Shown here in pieces: positions 15,899 through 24,034 of a stretch of 41,979 nt of DNA; the stretch's first letter is position 1, and each line of letters opens with the position of its first letter. Made by a program: the position numbers and the translations under genes. This stretch comes from Oceanicaulis sp. (GTDB lineage: Bacteria; Pseudomonadota; Alphaproteobacteria; Caulobacterales; Maricaulaceae), in NCBI GenBank assembly GCA_028280165.1, contig JANQMI010000212.1, positions 1-41,979 of the forward strand. The letters run 5' to 3'. Below the pieces are notes generated by a model. That model was not told the DNA's origin. It saw only the letters and a program-made list of their open reading frames with translations, and made no database searches.

Positions 15899-15971
15899 GT
15901 CATCCCAAACTTGATTTGGGACCCAGAGGTGTTGGCGCTGAGACTGGGTCCTGAATCAAGTTCAGGATGAC
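15899..15971. repeat. Extragenic palindromic unit C4, divergent family
   Basis: Left arm GTCATCCCAAACTTGATTTG with GGACCCAGA, right arm CTGGGTCCTGAATCAAGTTC with AGGATGACGG. The outer geometry and the ACCCAG / CTGGGTCC inner ends match the other units, but the hairpin stem sequence is different. Bases 15972-16246, upstream of mscS, contain only fragments such as GTCACCCCAAAATG and no gene I can support. Confidence 0.82.
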
Positions 15972-16246
15972 GGAGGGGAGTGGTACTGGCATTCGTGCAA
16001 CATCACGCGCTGGATTCGCAATGTGTGGAACGGCCTCTTTCGCAGCTGAGCCAGGAAAGAGAGCGCAGCTTATCCCCGTCACCCCAAAATGCCCTTACAC
16101 TCACCCCCGCTCTTTCTCATCGTAGGCCGCGTTCTCAAGCCCAAACCGGACCGTGATAGGTGTAGTAAGAGATAACATCCGCGCCGTGGTAAGAGTCTCG
16201 AACTCCTGGCTTCCCACCCCCCGCCAAACACCTATACCTTCTTGTC

Positions 16247-17614
16247 ATGACCGCTACGCCCGACACCGCTCTTGATGACATCGTGCCCGTTGCTGACTTA
16301 ACGGAGCGGCTGCAGGGGCTGCTGACCTGGGTGGAGACCCAGCTTCTATCCATTGATGTGGCGATCCAGCTGGGCGTGATCTTGATCGCCTTCCTGCCAG
16401 CGCTGATTTTTGCGCCGCGGCTGCGCAAGCTGCTGCACGAGGCCACCAAACGCTGGTTCACCCTGGCCTGGGTCAAGCGGCCGGTGACCGCACTGATGGT
16501 CTTAATGACGCCGTTGGCGATTTACATCGTGCTGACGATCGCCCGCGTGACGCTGGGCGCTTTGGACCGGCCCTCGGCGATTGTGGAAGCGGCCCTGTCG
16601 CTGCTCACCGCCTGGCTGGTCATTCGTGCGGTGACGTTGGTCATTCGCTCGAAATTCTGGTCGGCAGTGGCCTTCTACATTGCCTGGCCGATTGCCGCGC
16701 TCGATGTCTTCGGCCTGCTCGATGACGTCATCGCCCAGCTCCAGACCCTGGCGATACCCTTAGGGGAAACCGATTCCGGGGAGCCAGTGCAGCTTACCTT
16801 GCTGGATGTGGTGCGCACGCTGATTTATTTCGGCGCGCTGTTCTGGGCGGCCAGCTTTGCCACCAAGGCGATCGACCGCCAGCTGGACAAGGCCGAAGAG
16901 CTGTCGCCCGCCTTTAGAGCGCTGATTTCCAAGACGCTGGGCATTTTGCTGCCTGTGCTCGCCTTGCTGATCGCGCTGCAGATGGCCGGCTTTAACCTGG
17001 CGACGCTGGCCATCTTCTCTGGCGCTGTGGGCATTGGCATTGGCTTGGGCCTGCAACAAACCGTGTCGAATTTCGCCGCGGGGTTCACGCTTCTGGCTGA
17101 CAAATCAATCAAGCCAGGCGATGCGGTTGAAATTGACGGCACTTTCGGATGGGTGACGGGGATGCAGTCGCGCTATGTCTCCATCCGCACCCGGGATGGC
17201 ACCGAGCTGCTCATTCCCAACGACCACTTCATTATGAATGGTGTGGTCAACTGGTCGAAGTCCGACAAAATTGTCCGCCTGCACGCGCCTTTCGGCGTCA
17301 GCTATGCCACGCGTGACCTCGAAAAAGTCCAGGCGCTGGCCATCGAAGCGGCCAAAACGGTGGACCGCGTTGTCTCTGATCGCGACCCGGTCTGCAATCT
17401 GATGGAGTTTGGTGACAACTCGGTCAATTTCGATCTTCGCTTTTGGATCAAAGACCCAGAGAACGGCCAATCCAATGTGCGCAGCGATGTCTATATGGCA
17501 ATCTGGGACGCCCTGCATGAGGCCGATATCGAAATCCCATTCCCGCAGCGCGACATCTATATCAAGCAGATGCCAAGCAATGGCGGCGATGAGGTTGGCA
17601 CGCCGGACGCGTAG
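16247..17614 (+). CDS. MscS-family mechanosensitive channel
   Basis: A 455-residue inner-membrane channel that would release solutes on hypoosmotic shock. The N-terminal part has about five hydrophobic segments (first about 32-55, then 80-100 and on), more than the three of E. coli MscS. The pore helix and following segment are clear: FNLATLAIFSGAVGIGIGLG, then GLQQTVSNFAAGFTLLADK, followed by the beta domain (IKPGDAVEIDGTFGWV, RDGTELLIPNDHFI) and a C-terminal alpha/beta domain with DVYMAIWDALHEADIEIPFP. It stands alone between the repeat block and the XRE pair. Gating and selectivity are not inferable. Confidence 0.93.
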   Translation: MTATPDTALDDIVPVADLTERLQGLLTWVETQLLSIDVAIQLGVILIAFLPALIFAPRLRKLLHEATKRWFTLAWVKRPVTALMVLMTPLAIYIVLTIARVTLGALDRPSAIVEAALSLLTAWLVIRAVTLVIRSKFWSAVAFYIAWPIAALDVFGLLDDVIAQLQTLAIPLGETDSGEPVQLTLLDVVRTLIYFGALFWAASFATKAIDRQLDKAEELSPAFRALISKTLGILLPVLALLIALQMAGFNLATLAIFSGAVGIGIGLGLQQTVSNFAAGFTLLADKSIKPGDAVEIDGTFGWVTGMQSRYVSIRTRDGTELLIPNDHFIMNGVVNWSKSDKIVRLHAPFGVSYATRDLEKVQALAIEAAKTVDRVVSDRDPVCNLMEFGDNSVNFDLRFWIKDPENGQSNVRSDVYMAIWDALHEADIEIPFPQRDIYIKQMPSNGGDEVGTPDA

Positions 17615-17668
17615 TGCTCGCAAGGTCGACCGCCCGCCCGCAGCGAAAGCGAGGAAGGACCAGAAAGA

Positions 17669-17878
17669 CTATCTTTTGATCCAGAACACGGTTTCGACGG
17701 GCTTGCCGAGCGCCTCAGCGATCTTCAGCGCGAGCAAGGCGGACGGGGTAAACACTCCGTTTTCCACCGTGTTAATGGTCTTACGGCTCACACTCACTGC
17801 TGCGGCGAGATCGGCCTGGGTCAGACCAGCCTCACCGCGCAGGTCTTTCATCCGGTTGCCGAGGGTTGCATTGCTCAT
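17669..17878 (-). CDS. XRE-family transcriptional regulator
   Basis: A 69-residue single HTH_3 domain protein. The helices read LGNRMKDLRGEAG, LTQADLAAAVS, VSRKTINTVENG (recognition helix) and FTPSALLALKIAEALG, ending KPVETVFWIKR. This is the compact regulator type usually paired with a membrane protein. Its ATG overlaps the stop of the upstream membrane gene by 4 bp, so the two are co-translated. The twin GTAAC-N6-GTTAC dyads upstream of the pair are its likely operators, implying autorepression. Confidence 0.93.
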   Translation of the reverse strand: MSNATLGNRMKDLRGEAGLTQADLAAAVSVSRKTINTVENGVFTPSALLALKIAEALGKPVETVFWIKR

Positions 17879-18315
17879 GCTTCGCCCTCATGGCGGCTAT
17901 CATGCCAGACATAGGCGAGGAAGAAGCTCGACACCGCGACGCCAACATTGATCTTCAACAGCATTTGGGCGTCCAACCCGAAATTCGTTGCGGTCATTGA
18001 ACCAACAACTCCAATGCATAGAGCCCAGAAGGCCGTTTCAGCAGCCCGTCCGCGGACATGTTGAGCCCATTCGTCATTGAGGATGTCATGAAGACCATCC
18101 CTTTGGGCTTTATGGGCCTGAGCGAAGAAGGCCAGCATGGAGATCAACCAAAGCACGGCCCCGATTAGGGAAATCAGTTCGGCCGGATTTGCGACCAGGG
18201 CTGCGATCTGGTCGGAGTGGGCGAGGCCGTCGCCGGCTTGCCAGCAGAAAAACCCAATGGCCTGAGCGATCAAAAGCCAACGCATGCGTCCCGAAATTCT
18301 TTCCACCGCATCCAT
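17875..18315 (-). CDS. Four-helix membrane protein paired with XRE regulator
   Basis: A 146-residue membrane protein of no family I can name. Hydrophobic segments lie near residues 13-28 (LLIAQAIGFFCW), 44-64 (LISLIGAVLWLISMLAFFA), 96-114 and 121-137. A charged loop between the second and third helices holds KAQRDGLHDILNDEWAQHVRG. I chose ATG 18315 (MDAVERIS) because GGAGG stands 7 bp before it; the ATG at 18327 has no such site and abuts the operator. Small membrane proteins with an XRE partner sometimes sense envelope state, but no function can be assigned here. Confidence 0.82.
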   Translation of the reverse strand: MDAVERISGRMRWLLIAQAIGFFCWQAGDGLAHSDQIAALVANPAELISLIGAVLWLISMLAFFAQAHKAQRDGLHDILNDEWAQHVRGRAAETAFWALCIGVVGSMTATNFGLDAQMLLKINVGVAVSSFFLAYVWHDSRHEGEA

Positions 18316-18328
18316 GACGACCTCCATT

Positions 18329-18378
18329 TGTAACTTAAGGGTTACATAGCGAGACCGAGAGGTAACGTCAAGGTTACA
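18329..18378 (-). promoter_or_regulatory. Twin TGTAAC-N6-GTTACA operators
   Basis: Two dyads, TGTAAC at 18329-18334 with GTTACA at 18341-18346, and GGTAAC at 18361-18366 with GTTACA at 18373-18378, share a 6-bp spacer and are 32 bp apart, about three helical turns on one face. They lie just upstream of the membrane protein/XRE pair. The XRE protein is the natural candidate ligand. Confidence 0.8.
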
Positions 18379-18414
18379 TCGTGCTGCAGTGAAGAAAGAA
18401 GCCTGGGGGGCTGA

Positions 18415-19362
18415 CTACATCAATCCGATCTCGATCAGCCGCTCAACCAGATAGTCGTGCGAGCTCAGCGGTTCGGGATAGCGGTTCGGATTGTCGTCGG
18501 TGATACAGCCCGGCAGCGTATCAATGACGAAATCCGGGTTGAAATGCAGGAAGAAAGGCGTGGAGTAGCGCGAGAAAGCCATGCGCTCCTTGGTCGGGTT
18601 GATGACCCTGTGGGTGGTCGACGGCAGGACATTATTGGTGAGGCGCTGCAGCATATCGCCCACATTGATCACCAGGGCCCCTTCGGGCGGCTGCACGTCC
18701 ATCCACTGACCGTCGCGGGTTTTCGCCTGTAGGCCGGCTTCTTCAGCTCCCAGGAGCAGGGTGATTACATTGATGTCTTCATGGGCACCGGCCCGCACGC
18801 CGTCCGGCTCGCCATCGATGGGCGGATAGTGCAGCAGGCGCAAAATGGAGTTGCCCTTGTCCACTGTGTTCGCAAACCAGTCTTCCTCAAGGCCCAGATA
18901 TTTTGCGATCGCTTGAAGCAGGACCGCTCCCATATCGTCCAGGGCCTTGTAAAGCGCGCGCGTGGAGGCGTCGAAGCTTTCGATCTCCGGCACATCAATA
19001 TTGTCTGGCATGACCTGGCGATAGCTGTGGCCTTCCGGCAGGTCACGGCCCAGATGCCAAAACTCTTTGAGGTCTTTTTTCGCTTCACCCTTGGCGTTCT
19101 CGGTCCCAAAAGGCGTGTAGCCGCGCTGCCCAGCGCGTTCGGGATCGAAATAGCGCTTCTTCGCCGCTTCAGGCAGCGCAAAGAAGGCCTTGGTGTCCTC
19201 CAGGGCCTTGTTGATCACTCCCTGATCGACGGGGTGGTCGCAGACGATGGCAAAGCCTGTGTCCTGGAAAGAGCGGCCTAGAGCCTGAGCAAAGCCATCG
19301 GGATCGGTGGCGGCCTGGTTAAAGGACACCGGGATGAGAGTAGGGGCGTTCGTTTCGGTCAT
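18415..19362 (-). CDS. 2-oxoglutarate/Fe(II)-type oxygenase of the isopenicillin N synthase family
   Basis: A 315-residue cytoplasmic non-haem iron oxygenase. The N-terminal DIOX_N-like region runs LIPVSFNQAATDPDGFAQAL to about residue 120. The iron ligands are H194 and D196 (AHEDINVITLL) and H251 (STTHRVINP). The 2-oxoglutarate-binding R-x-S motif is R265-Y-S267. GDMLQRLTNN, typical of the family, is present. The substrate is unknown; bacterial members act on varied small molecules and some catabolise amino-acid derivatives. It reads toward the XRE pair but has its own upstream gap. Confidence 0.92.
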   Translation of the reverse strand: MTETNAPTLIPVSFNQAATDPDGFAQALGRSFQDTGFAIVCDHPVDQGVINKALEDTKAFFALPEAAKKRYFDPERAGQRGYTPFGTENAKGEAKKDLKEFWHLGRDLPEGHSYRQVMPDNIDVPEIESFDASTRALYKALDDMGAVLLQAIAKYLGLEEDWFANTVDKGNSILRLLHYPPIDGEPDGVRAGAHEDINVITLLLGAEEAGLQAKTRDGQWMDVQPPEGALVINVGDMLQRLTNNVLPSTTHRVINPTKERMAFSRYSTPFFLHFNPDFVIDTLPGCITDDNPNRYPEPLSSHDYLVERLIEIGLM

Positions 19363-19471
19363 GGGCAGTCTTTAGCCTTCGTGCGCAGTCTCGTGAAGTC
19401 GGTGGGCGCTATTCTTTGGTCGCAGGGCGGAGAGGAAAGCGCAACGTGGCAAATCACCCTGATTGCATAAG

Positions 19472-19529
19472 GTCTTTATGAGCGAAGCTCGGCGTTGTGT
19501 TCGGGCAACGCGCACGCCCCCATAAAGAC
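19472..19529. repeat. Inverted repeat GTCTTTATG / CATAAAGAC
   Basis: Perfect 9-bp arms at 19472-19480 and 19521-19529 flank a 40-bp GC-rich centre in the 244-bp gap between the oxygenase and the next gene. There is no T-run, so it is not a typical terminator. Role unknown. Confidence 0.5.
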
Positions 19530-19606
19530 TTCGGCCTGCCAGGGTGGTTCTAACCGGGCCATTCTCATGGTTTGATTGGACAGAGGGCATTTTGAGAGGG
19601 GTATAG

Positions 19607-21118
19607 GTGTCGGTCTTGACGCAACGACCGCAGAGATTCAGCGCGCGTTATGGTGCGCGCCACCCCTGGCTCGCGCCTTGGCCAAGGGCTGGGCTTTACC
19701 TGGTTTGGCGGGGCGTCGTCGCCGCATTTCGACCGTTCGTCTTTCTCGGGCTGATCGCAGTCGCCGTTGTCAGTGCGGTCTTCGCTGCACAGGAACTTCC
19801 GCGGCCACAGACGACCACGCTCAGCCTGAGCGCGCGCATTGATCAGGCCCTTTATGACGCCTTGGAGCCCACTGGAGACCGTCACCAACAATGGGTCGTG
19901 CTGTTGGATCGCGCGCTGCAGGCCTCGCCACGGACCATGCCCGATATCGTCCAGGCGCGTTCAATTGCGACATCCTATGTTGCGATGCGCGGGCCGGAAT
20001 CCTTGGGCCTTGAGCTTCTGTCGGAGGGCCGCAATCCGCGCTTGATTGAAGCGGAATTACGGGCCTTGCCCGCCTGGCAGCGGCGCGAGCGCCTTGATGA
20101 CGCGATCGCAGATCAATTGTTGATCGGTGCGGAGCAAGGCTTCCAGCCTGCAGCATTAGTGTTTGCACCAGCAATCCTTCAAAATCGCTTAGGCCGTGCC
20201 GAGCAGCTCTACGCGCCGACTTTCGTTGAAGCTGAACGTTGGTTTGTCGAACCGGGCGCGCGCGCGTTGGCGCTTGATGCCCTCCCAGGGCTGAATCCAG
20301 ATGTGGCGCGGATCTATGATGACGTTCGCGATCTTGTGGTTCAAACCTGCGCGGTGGCGATGCAGCTGGGCCGAGGTGGCGGTCAATGCAGGGTCGGTTT
20401 CTTGCCCAAGCCCCAGGCAGATCCCGTCATGGCGGGGCTAACCCTGGGTGTGGTTGGGGCTGAACCGGAACGCCGCGCGGGCGCTCGCCTAGCCAAAGCC
20501 GCATGGGCGGCCGAACAGCTCCATCCCGAGCTTGCGGAGGCGCTGGCCTTCGGTCCGGATGTCGAACTTGGCTTGGCCGCCACCCTGGCCTCCGCCATGC
20601 CTTTAATGGTTGATGCGGGCGAAGTATGGACCCAACCCAATCGATTTGAAGGCGCGGCGAGGGCAGCCTCGCGCGAGGCCGCGTTGGCCGCAGGCATGGA
20701 CCAGCGTTGGCGAGACCGTGTCTATGACAGCTTGACCGCCCTGCGGCGTGAAGTCGGGGCCTTAGCGGCGCTTCGTTTGCTGGACACGGTGGCGACGGTG
20801 GAAGAGGCAGAAACCCTGGTTCGGATCGCCGAAGCTTCCGAAGGTCAACTGCTGGCGCTCCATACCCTTGTTGGTCCGGAGCTCATTGCCCGCATTGAAG
20901 ACCAGCGTCCGCCGCGGTCGCGCGTGAGGTCCTTGCTTGAATGGCCCGAGCGGGCGCACCGATATAGCGCGCTATCGGTTCTGGCGTTGCTTGCCGCCTT
21001 CGCAGTCCTCGCAATCAGCTTATGGGGTGGCTGGAAGCGTAAGCAGGGAAGGCCTCCTGGCCCGCTTGAGCGCTTCGACGCCGCCGTGAGCCGGTTAATT
21101 CTCGGTAGGAATCTCTAA
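19607..21118 (+). CDS. Unrecognised two-helix membrane-anchored protein
   Basis: A 503-residue protein I do not recognise. A basic N-terminus (residues 1-40) precedes a membrane helix at about 42-61 (RPFVFLGLIAVAVVSAVF). The central 390 residues are predicted mostly helical and probably periplasmic. They contain two cysteines, C248 and C261, in CAVAMQLGRGGGQC, that could form a disulfide. A second membrane helix lies at about 454-474, then a short cytoplasmic tail ending RNL. The start is GTG at 19607 with GAGGGG upstream. It lies beside the Sel1 gene and the holdfast-type locus, so a cell-envelope role is possible but only guessed from position. Confidence 0.75.
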   Translation: MSVLTQRPQRFSARYGARHPWLAPWPRAGLYLVWRGVVAAFRPFVFLGLIAVAVVSAVFAAQELPRPQTTTLSLSARIDQALYDALEPTGDRHQQWVVLLDRALQASPRTMPDIVQARSIATSYVAMRGPESLGLELLSEGRNPRLIEAELRALPAWQRRERLDDAIADQLLIGAEQGFQPAALVFAPAILQNRLGRAEQLYAPTFVEAERWFVEPGARALALDALPGLNPDVARIYDDVRDLVVQTCAVAMQLGRGGGQCRVGFLPKPQADPVMAGLTLGVVGAEPERRAGARLAKAAWAAEQLHPELAEALAFGPDVELGLAATLASAMPLMVDAGEVWTQPNRFEGAARAASREAALAAGMDQRWRDRVYDSLTALRREVGALAALRLLDTVATVEEAETLVRIAEASEGQLLALHTLVGPELIARIEDQRPPRSRVRSLLEWPERAHRYSALSVLALLAAFAVLAISLWGGWKRKQGRPPGPLERFDAAVSRLILGRNL

Positions 21119-21128
21119 CGGATTTAAA

Positions 21129-21164
21129 GGGTTAATCGGACGACTTTTTGATTCGGATTAACCC
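21129..21164. repeat. Inverted repeat GGGTTAATC / GATTAACCC
   Basis: Perfect 9-bp arms at 21129-21137 and 21156-21164 around an 18-bp loop, 10 bp after the previous stop. It could be a weak terminator or a regulator site for the Sel1 gene; there is no trailing T-run. Confidence 0.45.
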
Positions 21165-21295
21165 GGCGCTTACCCTCACACGACATTCTTTGCCCGTACG
21201 CAACGCCGAACCGAAAAGGCATGGCGTGCATGGTGGGACGCAGCGAGGACACGGGGAAAACCCCGGCCTGCTGCTAGCAAAGGCAGGGAAGACAA

Positions 21296-21568
21296 ATGGC
21301 TTTTACCGACGTGGAAACCGCTCAGGCACATGAAGCAATCAATACCGATCCAACCGGTGAAGATCTGTGCAAGCTGGGCCTTCTGTATTCGACCGGTCAG
21401 TGCGGCGTGGTCGACTTCATCGAAGCGCATAAGTGGTTCAACCTGGCGGCTCTCATGGGCTCTGAGCCGGCCAAGCATTATCGCAGCGAAGTGGCTTGTG
21501 AGATGGACACCGATCAGATTGCATCGGCCCTGACGGCCGCGCGTGAGTGGCTGGCCACTCGTCACTAA
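21296..21568 (+). CDS. Short Sel1-like repeat protein
   Basis: A 90-residue protein with one and a half Sel1-like repeats: EDLCKLGLLYSTGQCGVVDF, EAHKWFNLAALMGSEPAKHY, then RSEVACEMDTDQI and a final AREWLATRH. This compact form is widespread in alphaproteobacteria. Sel1 repeats mediate protein contacts; no partner is evident. It precedes the convergent hfsD-like gene. Confidence 0.85.
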   Translation: MAFTDVETAQAHEAINTDPTGEDLCKLGLLYSTGQCGVVDFIEAHKWFNLAALMGSEPAKHYRSEVACEMDTDQIASALTAAREWLATRH

Positions 21569-21615
21569 CTGACCGGTCGATTCATCGACTTGATCTGCCT
21601 TTGTAGCGCTTGCCG

Positions 21616-22377
21616 TTAGTTGTTGTTTAAAACGCTATCGGCAAGCGCAAAGGCAAACGCTTGGTCGACCGGCAGGATGTTGCGCACATAAAGTTCGATG
21701 AAGTCATTGACTTCAGCAATGCCCGAGCGCGGCACGAACACAATGTCATGCCGAGTCAATGGAATGCTGTCGACCGCTCGACGCCCGTCTAAGGCGCGCG
21801 ACAAATTCACCTGGCGCATCATGACGCCGCCATTTTCGGCCCGACGCAGGACCACAACGGTGCCTCGTCGTGCGCGGATCGTTGGCCCACCTGCAAGCAT
21901 CACGGCCTCCAACACGCCAACACGTGTTGAGGGAAGCTCGATGAGACCAGGTTCGTTGACTTCACCGCCCACAATAATGCGCTGCGAGCCAAAACTCGCT
22001 GCTCTGACTTCAATAATGGGATCGCGCAGGACAGAAGCGTAGCGTGCCGCAAGCGTGCGTGCGGCTTCCGGTGCGGTTTGACCTGCGATCGCGATGCCCC
22101 CGGCTAGTGGAAGGTTGATCCGCCCATCGGGTCCCACCGGAAACTCTCCTGAAAGTGCGGTGGCGGTGTGAACCGTCACGTCCACAACATCGCCGGGGTA
22201 GAGCCGGTAGGCCGGGGCGCTGTCACTCCAGGCTTCAAAGCGTGTTGGCTCAAAGCGGGCGGGTTGACGCGTGTCACGATTAAGGCTCGGCACGGATGGA
22301 GTGGGGACATTGCTGCAGCCTGCAACAAGAGCACCGGTGAACGCTGCCAGGGCGGCTCGTCGTGATATCGCCACCAT
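21616..22377 (-). CDS. hfsD: Outer-membrane polysaccharide export lipoprotein (Wza/HfsD type)
   Basis: A 253-residue polysaccharide export protein. The signal peptide has consecutive arginines (MVAISRRAALAAFTG) and a lipobox LVAGC with the lipidated cysteine at 21. The Poly_export domain follows (YRLYPGDVVDVTVHTATALS, GRINLPLAGGIAIAGQTAPE), then one SLBB-type repeat (IIVGGEVNEPGLIELPSTRV). These form the outer-membrane pore that exports polysaccharide. It is divergent from the PCP-like gene over 77 bp. Caulobacter holdfast loci have the same set of four genes, so HfsD is favoured, but other export systems share this domain. Confidence 0.82.
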   Translation of the reverse strand: MVAISRRAALAAFTGALVAGCSNVPTPSVPSLNRDTRQPARFEPTRFEAWSDSAPAYRLYPGDVVDVTVHTATALSGEFPVGPDGRINLPLAGGIAIAGQTAPEAARTLAARYASVLRDPIIEVRAASFGSQRIIVGGEVNEPGLIELPSTRVGVLEAVMLAGGPTIRARRGTVVVLRRAENGGVMMRQVNLSRALDGRRAVDSIPLTRHDIVFVPRSGIAEVNDFIELYVRNILPVDQAFAFALADSVLNNN

Positions 22378-22424
22378 GGCGCACCTCGCTAATCTTCAGA
22401 TGCCGTTACTGAAACCAGTTTCGG

Positions 22425-22439
22425 CTAAGGAAAAATTAA
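22425..22439. promoter_or_regulatory. Candidate CtrA-type site CTAA-N7-TTAA
   Basis: CTAA, seven bases, TTAA, differing at one position from the Caulobacter CtrA consensus TTAA-N7-TTAA. It lies in the 77-bp divergent gap between hfsD- and hfsA-like genes. Chance occurrence is quite possible. Confidence 0.35.
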
Positions 22440-22454
22440 GCGCGTTCAGGCGGT

Positions 22455-23966
22455 ATGGGGGCAATGAGTGAGTCTGACACATACGAACGCGCCGGACAGA
22501 GTGTGCGCCCGCGCGAGCTAGATCTGTTCGATCTGGTCGCTTTCGTTTGGACGCAAAAACTCTTTGCGATCCTTGTTGCCGTTATCATATTCATTCCGCT
22601 GGCCTTTTTGGCCTGGAGCTCGCTCACGCCCACCTATGTGGCCGAAAGCCGGCTTTTGGTCATTCTGGACGACACCGACCTGACACCCGGTGCGGCGGGC
22701 TCTGGGGGAGCCTTTACGCTCGACCAGGTGATGGAATCAGAGACCGAAATTCTCAATTCCGGTGCCGTCCGTCGCCGGGCCTTGGAATCGCGGACCGGGC
22801 TATCAAGCCCTATACAGCTTGCGGCCATGCGCCAAGGTTTCAGCGTGTCGCGTTCACCTAATGCGGGTGTCCTGGTGGCGTCGTTTGAAAATGCCGATGC
22901 GGACGTTGCGGCCAACACACTCAACGCGTTGATTAATGCCTATCTGGAATACCGTGTTGAAGTTCTAGTTGGAGCCCCCGGTGAAGGTGTTGAGGAGCGG
23001 CTCAACGCAGCAGAGGCCGAAGCCGCGCGGGCCGACGCCGAGCTGCGGGCTTTTCTCAATGAACACGACCTTGTGGACTTTGCCAGCGAGCGGACTGCGC
23101 TGCTGACCCGGATCACCGACTTGGAAGCGCGACATCTATCTGCGCGCGCCGAAGCGTCCTCCGCAAGAAGCTTTGCTCAGTCGCTCGCGCAGCGCCTCGC
23201 AAATATCCCGGATACCATTGAGCTGTATGTAGAAAATTCTGTAAGCGGCCAGCTGCTTGACCTTGAGGTTCGTCGGCAGGAATTGCTCGCGCAATACCAA
23301 CCGAGCGCGCCGCCGGTCCTTGCCATTGAGCGTGAGATCGACGCGCTGACGGCTTTCATCCGCGCTGGCGGTGCGGAAGGGCGCGGTCAGCGCCGTACTG
23401 GTGTGAATCCAGTTTGGCAGGCGATTGAATCGTCGCGCTTGGAGCAGGAAGCTTTTGCGGCGAGCCAGGGCCAGCTCGCCAGTTCGCTACGGCGTCAGAT
23501 CGACCAAGCCCGACAGCAAGCCGATCGGCTTCGCGGCCTTGCGCCCGAGCATGATCGGTTGGCGCGCGCCGCATCGGCGCGGTCTGAAGCTGCACAATTG
23601 CTGTCCGTTCAAGCGGCGGATGCTTCGGCACGGCGCAATGCACCGCCGGGTGCGGCGGATGCAGTGCGGGTGTTTGAATGGGCAAGCCCGCCCTCTGAAG
23701 CCAGTTCATTGCGGGTTCCTGCGATTCTGGCGGTGGCCTTGTTTGCCGGCGGTCTGGGCCTATTGGCAGCATTACTGCGTGGGTATCTGGTCTCGAGGGC
23801 GGTGCGCTACACGCCTCGGACGCCAGATCCAGTCCCCCAAGCGGGGCGATCGGCACGCGACAGCGCGCGAGCTCGTGATGCGGCACCGTCTGCGCCCGCC
23901 TATGAAACCCACCCCTCAAGCGCCCGACGGCGAAAACTACCCGTGCTCGCGCGTGTGGGCGGCTGA
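22455..23966 (+). CDS. hfsA: Polysaccharide co-polymerase (Wzz/HfsA type)
   Basis: A 503-residue chain-length/export co-polymerase. A cytoplasmic N-terminus contains LDLFDLVAFVWTQKLFAILV, the Wzz entry, leading into the first membrane helix at about 32-56. The periplasmic part is long and coiled-coil rich (residues 160-410, many Ala/Glu/Arg). The second helix is about 421-442 (VPAILAVALFAGGLGLLAAL), followed by a basic cytoplasmic tail of about 60 residues. It has no fused tyrosine kinase; the next gene encodes a kinase-like protein instead, as for HfsA/HfsB of Caulobacter. ATG 22464 (MSESD) is an alternative start. Confidence 0.82.
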   Translation: MGAMSESDTYERAGQSVRPRELDLFDLVAFVWTQKLFAILVAVIIFIPLAFLAWSSLTPTYVAESRLLVILDDTDLTPGAAGSGGAFTLDQVMESETEILNSGAVRRRALESRTGLSSPIQLAAMRQGFSVSRSPNAGVLVASFENADADVAANTLNALINAYLEYRVEVLVGAPGEGVEERLNAAEAEAARADAELRAFLNEHDLVDFASERTALLTRITDLEARHLSARAEASSARSFAQSLAQRLANIPDTIELYVENSVSGQLLDLEVRRQELLAQYQPSAPPVLAIEREIDALTAFIRAGGAEGRGQRRTGVNPVWQAIESSRLEQEAFAASQGQLASSLRRQIDQARQQADRLRGLAPEHDRLARAASARSEAAQLLSVQAADASARRNAPPGAADAVRVFEWASPPSEASSLRVPAILAVALFAGGLGLLAALLRGYLVSRAVRYTPRTPDPVPQAGRSARDSARARDAAPSAPAYETHPSSARRRKLPVLARVGG

Positions 23967-24034
23967 CGCTTGTCAGCAGCTCGTTAACCAACACATCCTA
24001 ACGTCCTGACTTAGCAGGAAAGGTGTGCCACGCG

